Positions 6,336-11,780 of a DNA stretch of 11,780 nt are shown here, piece after piece; positions within the stretch are counted from its first letter, which is position 1; every line of letters starts with the position of its first letter. Under the pieces are notes generated by a model, which was not told the DNA's origin, did not search any database, and worked only from the letters and a program-made list of their open reading frames with translations. The position numbers and the translations under genes were made by a program. The DNA is from CAYGTK01 sp964352775. GTDB taxonomy: Bacteria; Bacteroidota; Bacteroidia; Chitinophagales; CAIOSU01. The stretch lies in NCBI GenBank assembly GCA_964352775.1, contig CAYGTK010000140.1, positions 1 to 11,780 of the forward strand, read 5' to 3'.

Positions 6336-8840
6336 ATGCGTTTAGCTCCCCTCATTTTACTTTTCCTAATAGTCTCACAAACTATATTTGGGCAATTAGA
6401 AACAGGTACTGTATTCGGTAAGGTTACCGATGATGTTGGTGCATCTGTTCCAGGAGCCACGATACTAATACTTGGTTCTGCAACAGCAGTAACAGCAAAG
6501 CTTGATGGATCGTACGAGATAAATGTTCCTGCAAATAAACCTATTAAACTAATTTTTTCTTCACTCAACTTCTTCAGTGATACTATTCCAGTAAAAGTCA
6601 GCCCAGGTCAGCGCTTAGAGCAGAACCGAAAGCTGAACATCAACCAGATGCAGGTAGTAGATATTATTGAAGAAAAAAATAGAGATCAACCTGGTCTGGT
6701 TTTAGAGCTGGAGAATATTGATGTAGTATCCACAGGGCCAAGTCAAAGTATTGAAGCATTTTTAGCAGGTACGGGTGCAGTTGGCACAAACAATGAGCTA
6801 AGTTCTTCCTATACAGTACGTGGTGGGAATTTTGATGAGAACTTGGTGTATGTAAATGATTTTGAGGTATTCCGCCCTTTTCTTATTCGTTCTGGTCAGC
6901 AAGAAGGATTAAGCTTTATTAATCCCAATATGGTGAGTAAGGTTTACTTCTCTGCTGGTGGTTTCCAACCTAGGTATGGCGATAAGATGTCTTCTGTATT
7001 GGATGTGACCTACCGCAAACCTAAGCGCAAATTTGGTGGCTCAGTTTCTGGAAGCTTATTGGGCGCGCAAGCCCACCTTGAAGGAGCTATAAAGAGCAAG
7101 AAGGATACAACCATGACTAAGTTCACCTTTTTAGCTGGGGTGCGTTATAGAACGCTATCCTATTTGCTGAATAGCTTAGAAACTACGGGACAATACAGTC
7201 CTTCTTTTGTAGATGTACAAGGGCTTATGACCTACCGTATTGCTAAGCGGTGGCAGATAGAGTACTTGGTGAATTATGCTAGTAATAAATATCAATTTTC
7301 ACCCGTTGACCGCGAAACCACATTCGGAGTGGTAAATCAAGTGCTACAATTGACCATGTTTTTTGAGGGACAAGAGAATGATAGCTATAGTTCGTTCATG
7401 AATGGTATCTCTCTTATTCAAGTTCCAACAAAGCATGTCCGCTTGAAGTATATGGGGGCATTTTATAAAACAACAGAAATAGAGGCATTTGATATTTTGG
7501 CCGAGTATTTCATTGGTGAGGTAGAGACAGATTTTAGCGATGATAATTTCGGTCAAGTGCGCTTTGGGCTTGGAGCTGGTGCTTTACAGGATTTCGCTAG
7601 AAATAGACTAGAAACGCAAATTGGTAATTTCCAATGGCGCGGCACCTACATTAAAGGTATCCACCGCATGGAGTGGGGCTTGGGTTATCAACGTGAGAAC
7701 ATTAAGGATGAGATTCGTGAATTTGAACGACTAGATTCAGCAGGTTATTCTCTACCAAGCAATGGGCAAGAAGTGAGGTTGGATAGAGTTCTACGCTCTA
7801 AATTCAACCTGGTCTCCAATCGATTTAATGGTTTCGTACAAGACTCATGGCGCTTAAGTGATTCCTCTCGTGCTTTGCTTACTTATGGTGTACGTTTCTC
7901 TTATTGGGATGTGAATAAGGAATTTGTAGTTAGCCCACGGGTGCAGTTCTCTATTTCGCCACGGAAGTTCAAGAAAGATGTTGTCTTTAAAATAGCTACA
8001 GGTTTATATCAGCAACCACCATTCTATCGCGAAATGCGTGCGCTTGATGGAACGGTTAATACCAACCTAAAGGCCCAAAAAAGCTTTCATGCCATTTTGG
8101 GGTCTGACTTAAATTTTCAGATCTGGGGGCGTGATTTCAAATTCACTACTGAACTATATTACAAATACATGTGGGACCTAGTACCCTATGAGTTTGATAA
8201 CGTGCTTATCCGCTACTTTGGGCAGAACCAAGCCCGAGGTTATGCCGCTGGAGTGGAATTACGCTTGAATGGTGAGTTTGTAAAAGATACAGAGAGTTAC
8301 ATTAGCATCTCTTTAATGAACGCCAGGGAAGATATTGAGGGCGACCAGTTCTTTGCCTACTTTGATGAAAATGGAGACCCAGTTACTCGTAACAGCTCTA
8401 CCGTTGTTGACTCTACATTGAATTTTCCGGGATTCATCCCTAGACCAAGTGATCAGCGAGTACGTTTCACCATTTTCTTCCAGGACCACCTACCACGAAA
8501 CGAGAATTTCAAGATGCACCTTCGCCTAGTATACGCTACAGGCTTACCCTTTGGCCCGCCAGATAATGAGCGCTTCCGCGATGTATTACGTATACCAGCA
8601 TACCGTAGGGTAGATATTGGCTTCTCAGCTCAACTATACGATCAGAGTAAAAAAGTGAGACAAAAAGCTTTCGGACGGGCCTTAGAAAGCGCATGGCTTA
8701 CTTTAGAAATATGGAACTTACTAGGGGTGAACAATACCGTATCATACCTATGGATAAAGGACTTTAGTAATACTGTTTACGCAGTTCCTAACTTCTTAAC
8801 AGGTCGTAGATTCAACCTCCGATTGATCGTTAAATTCTAA
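6336..8840 (+). CDS. TonB-dependent outer-membrane receptor with carboxypeptidase-regulatory-like domain
   Basis: The product is 834 residues. A signal peptide (1-19, MRLAPLILLFLIVSQTIFG) is followed by a carboxypeptidase-regulatory-like beta domain (about 24-88, with GKVTDDVGASVPGAT). The plug domain (about 125-230) includes YTVRGGNFDENLVYVNDF, where R162-G163-G164 and the V-N-D-F turn are typical. A beta barrel fills the rest and ends in LRLIVKF, with the terminal aromatic residue used for barrel assembly. No SusD partner, sigma/anti-sigma pair or TonB gene is nearby, so it is not a standard polysaccharide locus; the substrate is unknown. The ATG at 6336 starts directly at the signal peptide. 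An in-frame ATG at 6294 inside rpe would place 14 hydrophilic residues before it. It ends 4 bases into the convergent T9SS gene. Confidence 0.92.
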   Translation: MRLAPLILLFLIVSQTIFGQLETGTVFGKVTDDVGASVPGATILILGSATAVTAKLDGSYEINVPANKPIKLIFSSLNFFSDTIPVKVSPGQRLEQNRKLNINQMQVVDIIEEKNRDQPGLVLELENIDVVSTGPSQSIEAFLAGTGAVGTNNELSSSYTVRGGNFDENLVYVNDFEVFRPFLIRSGQQEGLSFINPNMVSKVYFSAGGFQPRYGDKMSSVLDVTYRKPKRKFGGSVSGSLLGAQAHLEGAIKSKKDTTMTKFTFLAGVRYRTLSYLLNSLETTGQYSPSFVDVQGLMTYRIAKRWQIEYLVNYASNKYQFSPVDRETTFGVVNQVLQLTMFFEGQENDSYSSFMNGISLIQVPTKHVRLKYMGAFYKTTEIEAFDILAEYFIGEVETDFSDDNFGQVRFGLGAGALQDFARNRLETQIGNFQWRGTYIKGIHRMEWGLGYQRENIKDEIREFERLDSAGYSLPSNGQEVRLDRVLRSKFNLVSNRFNGFVQDSWRLSDSSRALLTYGVRFSYWDVNKEFVVSPRVQFSISPRKFKKDVVFKIATGLYQQPPFYREMRALDGTVNTNLKAQKSFHAILGSDLNFQIWGRDFKFTTELYYKYMWDLVPYEFDNVLIRYFGQNQARGYAAGVELRLNGEFVKDTESYISISLMNAREDIEGDQFFAYFDENGDPVTRNSSTVVDSTLNFPGFIPRPSDQRVRFTIFFQDHLPRNENFKMHLRLVYATGLPFGPPDNERFRDVLRIPAYRRVDIGFSAQLYDQSKKVRQKAFGRALESAWLTLEIWNLLGVNNTVSYLWIKDFSNTVYAVPNFLTGRRFNLRLIVKF

Positions 8841-10219
8841 CGAAGAACAATAACTTTCTGTACTCGGCTGCTGCCATTATTTTGGCTTACTTCTACCCAA
8901 TAAACCCCTTTATTCCAGCTAGAAACATCTATTGCGATACTACCCTTTTCAAGCTTAGTGTATACTATCTTTCCTGCAGCGTTATAAATACTTATAGATA
9001 TATCTTCTTGGGCTAGGCCAGTCAAGTCAATACTGAACACACTAGCTGTTGGGTTAGGATATATATTGAAGGATCTCTTTGCGCTGGCTACATTCCTAAT
9101 GCTAGAGATAACAGGACGAGTCGTGTCGCCAAATGTGGTATCAAACTTCACTACATAAACCTGCGGTGGAAATCCATTATACCCTGTCATTAAAAATGAA
9201 CCTGCCGCTATCTCTTTTACATCACGAAATAATGCTGGCCATACTTTTCGCCATATCAAATTACCAAGGCTATCGCGTTTGGTAAGCACACTCTGGCAAT
9301 TACCTTCTACATTTTCATAGCTCAGGGCAATTGGCCTAAAGTCCATAGAGAAAAGCACTTTATGATAAGCACCGCCACATGCAGGTCCAGAATTCACCTG
9401 CCACAATACTACGCCATTCGTATCAGTCGAAATAGTAGAACTACTATCAGTAGCTAGTTGTAGCAAATACCCCTCCTCTGAAACGGCTAAACCATAACAT
9501 CGCTCATTATTAGCTGTGCCATAAGTTTCTTCCCAAACAGTATTTCCTAATTCGTCGGTTATCAATAACCAAGCATCGCCTTGCCCCTGTCCTACTCCAT
9601 TGGTCCAACCAGCTAAGGCTATATTTCCATTATCCAATTGATGAAGATCATACAGCTGATCATCGCCTCCAAGATCATATTGCCGTGACCAAACTTCTTG
9701 GCCAAGGCTGTCTAACTTGGTTAAAAAACCATCGTACACAGGAGCCGTGCAAGCTACCGAAGAAGAGAAGCCCGTGATATAATAGCCTCCATCGTTAGAC
9801 GTAATGCCATTATAGACAGAAGTAAAACAACCATAAAATAGTGGTGTACTCCAAAGCAACCCTCCAGCAGTATCCGTCAAGAAAACAAAAGAAGTATCTC
9901 CAAGTAAATTAGCTTGCTCACGTCCCAAATATAGTATTGTGTTAGAAGCCACACGCTTTACAAAGCCATTAAATGGATTCCCCGATCTGGTATAAATGGT
10001 ATCTCCATTATCATTCAGTCTGATGGTAACATGAATATTGTTAGCTGGGCCACCACTGCAGCCTTGGCTAGTGGACAGCAGATAACCATCACCTAAAGCA
10101 ATAGCCCCATAGCCCTCATCGTAGCAACTAAGGTCTCCATAGTTTCGCTCAAAACTCTTTTGGGCGAATGTAAGGTCAGCTAAAAGTAGTATGCTGATCA
10201 ATAATATCCAACGCAACAT
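8837..10219 (-). CDS. Secreted T9SS-sorted repeat protein (type A sorting domain), probable beta-propeller
   Basis: The precursor has 460 residues. A signal peptide (1-19) ends at LTFA before QKSF. The C terminus is a type A T9SS sorting domain (about 384-460): FNIYPNPTASVFSIDL, then IYNAAGKIVYT, GVYWVEV and the final KVIVLR. In between (about 25-365) are repeated units of about 40-50 residues. They alternate an aspartate-rich D-S/E-L-G-N/Q-x-x-W turn (170-177, 222-229, 317-323) with a G-Y-x-L/I-x-G strand, the pattern of secreted beta-propeller repeat proteins. No catalytic motif is visible, so adhesion or surface binding is only a guess. Seven cysteines remain in the mature chain, fitting an extracellular fold. 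The ATG at 10219 is chosen; a GTG immediately before it is possible. The 3' end overlaps the receptor gene by 4 bases on the opposite strand. Confidence 0.87.
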   Translation of the reverse strand: MLRWILLISILLLADLTFAQKSFERNYGDLSCYDEGYGAIALGDGYLLSTSQGCSGGPANNIHVTIRLNDNGDTIYTRSGNPFNGFVKRVASNTILYLGREQANLLGDTSFVFLTDTAGGLLWSTPLFYGCFTSVYNGITSNDGGYYITGFSSSVACTAPVYDGFLTKLDSLGQEVWSRQYDLGGDDQLYDLHQLDNGNIALAGWTNGVGQGQGDAWLLITDELGNTVWEETYGTANNERCYGLAVSEEGYLLQLATDSSSTISTDTNGVVLWQVNSGPACGGAYHKVLFSMDFRPIALSYENVEGNCQSVLTKRDSLGNLIWRKVWPALFRDVKEIAAGSFLMTGYNGFPPQVYVVKFDTTFGDTTRPVISSIRNVASAKRSFNIYPNPTASVFSIDLTGLAQEDISISIYNAAGKIVYTKLEKGSIAIDVSSWNKGVYWVEVSQNNGSSRVQKVIVLR

Positions 10220-10308
10220 CACGGTCTAAAGTTACAGTTTTAGTTATCCTGATAAAGGAAGATATACACACGCTCAAACCATCTGATCATATAATGCAAA
10301 TATCATAG

Positions 10309-10337
10309 TTGATAGTGTAATACAGTCGAATAGTTTG
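10309..10337 (+). promoter_or_regulatory. Predicted promoter for the TPR lipoprotein gene
   Basis: A -33 TTG at 10309-10311 is separated by 19 bases, an ideal Bacteroidota spacing, from TAGTTTG at 10331-10337, a one-base-shorter variant of TAnnTTTG. The ATG at 10363 lies 25 bases downstream across an A/T-rich leader. This is the best-matched promoter in the window. The 143-base region between the divergent starts must also hold the promoter of the T9SS gene, for which I saw only a weak TAACTTTA (minus strand, 10232-10225) too close to its start. Confidence 0.55.
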
Positions 10338-10362
10338 TTATTTTTAAGTCAAAATAAAACCC

Positions 10363-11085
10363 ATGAGAAGCCTATTACTTACCGCTGCTTTACCTATTCT
10401 GCTTTTAGTAGGATGCATGCAGCAGAACAACGAAGTCCAAATTGCTCACCAAAAGAAAATATTGGCACAAGCCAGAAATGTGGCAGACGCTCAGATGATG
10501 CGGGGGGCTTTGTATGAGTTACTTGTACTTAATGATAATAAAGGACCTTACAAAGACACCCTATTAGACCTTTACTTTTCAACGGGCATGTACGCCCAAA
10601 GTCTCTTGCTAAGTAGAGAGATGGCTGGTGAAAATACGGAAGACACCATACTACTTGAGCGAATGGCAGTTTCGGAAGAAATGCTAGGCTTGTTAGGAGA
10701 ATCGCTAGAAAACTACCAAAAGCTGTATGCAAAATCGAATAAAGTCGATCACTTGTATCAAATAGCTTCTATTCAGTATCGTTTAAAGCGTTACCAAGAA
10801 TGTAACACATCCCTAAATGCTTTAGTAGCTGATAAGGGGGTTGAAAAAGCCACTGTAATGATAAACTATGGCCAGAACCGTCAGCAGGATGTTCCAATGA
10901 TAGCTGCTATATACAACTTGAACGGTGTGCTGAACATAGACCTAAAGAATTACCAAGATGCCGCTATGGTGCTGCAGAAGGCCTTAGAGGTATCTCCTGA
11001 TTTTGAATTGGCAAAAGGAAATTTAGATCTGATCTCGCAAATTCAACAACAAGAGGCTGCCGCCGCGGAAGCTACTGATGGATAG
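10363..11085 (+). CDS. Tetratricopeptide-repeat lipoprotein of unknown function
   Basis: The precursor has 240 residues. MRSLLLTAALPILLLVG followed by C18 is a lipoprotein signal peptide with lipobox LLVGC. The rest is helical. The clearest tetratricopeptide repeat is at about 181-214 (Y-N-L-N-G-V-L ... N-Y-Q-D-A ... AL-x-x-SP). Degenerate ones sit at about 64-90, 94-127 and 128-161, and a Gln/Ala-rich tail follows (227-240). TPR lipoproteins usually serve as protein-protein scaffolds at the periplasmic face of a membrane; no partner is indicated here. It appears monocistronic, with its own predicted promoter and the strong terminator 15 bases after its stop codon. A short overlapping frame at 10335-10517 is not a gene. 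Confidence 0.85.
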   Translation: MRSLLLTAALPILLLVGCMQQNNEVQIAHQKKILAQARNVADAQMMRGALYELLVLNDNKGPYKDTLLDLYFSTGMYAQSLLLSREMAGENTEDTILLERMAVSEEMLGLLGESLENYQKLYAKSNKVDHLYQIASIQYRLKRYQECNTSLNALVADKGVEKATVMINYGQNRQQDVPMIAAIYNLNGVLNIDLKNYQDAAMVLQKALEVSPDFELAKGNLDLISQIQQQEAAAAEATDG

Positions 11086-11100
11086 AATTAAAGACATATC

Positions 11101-11141
11101 AAACAACAAAGGCTTTCCAATTAGGAAAGCCTTTGTTGTTT
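11101..11141. terminator. Bidirectional intrinsic terminator
   Basis: A perfect 18-bp inverted repeat (11101-11118 with 11124-11141) encloses the 5-base loop AATTA. The stem has a G/C-containing core (GGCTTTCC / GGAAAGCC) and A-rich and T-rich flanks, so each strand carries a U-rich tail after the core. It lies exactly between the end of the TPR lipoprotein gene (11085, +) and the end of the sigma factor gene (11156, -), fitting termination of both convergent transcripts. Confidence 0.9.
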
Positions 11142-11155
11142 TAACTCTGTATCCG

Positions 11156-11780
11156 CTACATACCTAAATAGTATTTAAGCGAGTTAGATCCCGTTGCCTT
11201 ACGCAATCTGCGCAGCGAACGTTCTTTTATTTGGCGCACACGCTCTCTGGTCAAGCCTAGTCGATCACCAATTTCTTCTAAAGTCATCGTGGTTTCCCCT
11301 TTCAGACCATAGTAGTACGACACAATTTCGGCATCCCTAATTGGGAGTATGCTCATTATCTTGTCTATTTCTTTATGCATCGATTCCTTCAGCAGCTTTC
11401 GATCAGCATCGGTCATATCTCCATCCGCCAATATATCGTACAAGTTGCCACTATCAGAATCCGTATTCATCGGTGCATCCATGCTCAAATGGCGGGTAGC
11501 ACTTTGAATTAAGGCATCAATTTCTTTTTTATTTATTTTGAGTATTTCCTCTAACTCCTCATTAGTAGGTTCACGTTGATACTCTTGCTCAAAGCGCGAC
11601 ATCGTTTTAGTTATCTGATTGAACGACCCCACTTTATTAAGCGGTAAGCGTACAATACGAGCTTGCTCTACCAATCCCTGCAAAATGCTTTGACGTATCC
11701 ACCAAACAGCGTAAGAAATGAATTTGAAACCTTTTGTTTCATCAAACTTTTGGGCAGCTTTTATCAAGCCTAAATTACCC
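11156..11780 (-). CDS. rpoD: Principal RNA polymerase sigma-70 factor (partial, 5' end beyond right edge)
   Basis: The 207 visible residues include most of region 2, starting GNLGLIKAAQKFDE and continuing with FKFISYAVWWIRQSIL (18-33: regions 2.3 and 2.4, binding and melting the -10 element). Region 3 follows (RIVRLPLNKVGSF onward), then region 4 with the helix-turn-helix LEEIGDRLGLTRERVRQIK (about 167-185), which contacts the -33 element. Regions 1.2 and 2.1 lie beyond base 11780. The frame runs open through the window edge: the TTG at 11767 encodes an internal Leu, not a start. Bacteroidota use this protein to read TAnnTTTG promoters such as those predicted here. The C-terminal end (KATGSNSLKYYLGM) departs somewhat from the usual Bacteroidota ending, so a second primary-like sigma cannot be excluded. 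Confidence 0.88.
   Translation of the reverse strand, partial: GNLGLIKAAQKFDETKGFKFISYAVWWIRQSILQGLVEQARIVRLPLNKVGSFNQITKTMSRFEQEYQREPTNEELEEILKINKKEIDALIQSATRHLSMDAPMNTDSDSGNLYDILADGDMTDADRKLLKESMHKEIDKIMSILPIRDAEIVSYYYGLKGETTMTLEEIGDRLGLTRERVRQIKERSLRRLRKATGSNSLKYYLGM

Noticed and set aside
10335..10517. Forward 60-codon frame overlapping the TPR lipoprotein start
   Set aside because: It lies mostly inside the lipoprotein gene in another frame and shows no recognisable protein features.
11765..11767. TTG as a start codon for the sigma factor
   Set aside because: The frame continues open to the window edge and encodes GNLG, part of conserved sigma region 2; the gene is simply truncated by the window.
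1..11780. Possible defence system, mobile island or novel gene cluster
   Set aside because: No nuclease, transposase, integrase, toxin-antitoxin, reverse transcriptase or repeat-array signature is visible, and most genes are core or common Bacteroidota envelope genes.

Overview
The window is a chromosomal segment from a member of the Bacteroidota. The indicators are a type IX secretion (T9SS) C-terminal sorting domain, a TonB-dependent receptor with an N-terminal carboxypeptidase-regulatory-like domain, a NusB far longer than the classical form, a DUF1573 lipoprotein, TAnnTTTG-type promoter elements, little Shine-Dalgarno sequence, and a sigma-70 whose visible part matches Bacteroidota RpoD. 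Class or genus cannot be fixed from what is visible. I see no tRNA, rRNA, CRISPR array, transposase, integrase or phage gene, and no gene-free stretch over 300 bases; the largest gap is about 143 bases (10220-10362).

Layout. 1-903 (-): the membrane half of an ABC exporter, cut by the left edge. It is divergent from a forward run: leucine-type amino acid dehydrogenase (1002), nusB (2107, TTG start), DUF1573 lipoprotein (3141), yajC (3673), a single-TM YbbR/CdaR-like protein (4082 or upstream), coaE (4984, ATGA overlap), rpe (5645) and a TonB-dependent receptor (6336-8840). A convergent gene (8837-10219, -) encodes a secreted T9SS-sorted repeat protein and overlaps the receptor gene by 4 bases. 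Divergent from it, 10363-11085 (+) encodes a TPR lipoprotein, followed by a strong bidirectional terminator (11101-11141). The minus-strand 3' part of the principal sigma factor gene (11156-11780) is cut by the right edge.

How it fits together. Most of the window is core metabolism and housekeeping: amino acid deamination, transcription antitermination, Sec translocase accessory, CoA biosynthesis, pentose phosphate epimerase and sigma factor. Envelope proteins are mixed in: an inner-membrane exporter, two lipoproteins, a YbbR protein, an outer-membrane receptor and a T9SS product. Tight spacing suggests yajC-ybbR-coaE and possibly rpe-receptor are co-transcribed; predicted promoters lie before the dehydrogenase, the DUF1573 gene and the TPR lipoprotein gene.

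I did not find a convincing undescribed system. The best leads are small: alternative start codons (nusB TTG; ybbR perhaps upstream of its GTG), two mutually exclusive dyads in the promoter region of the DUF1573 gene, and three envelope or secreted proteins of unknown function around 6.3-11.1 kb.
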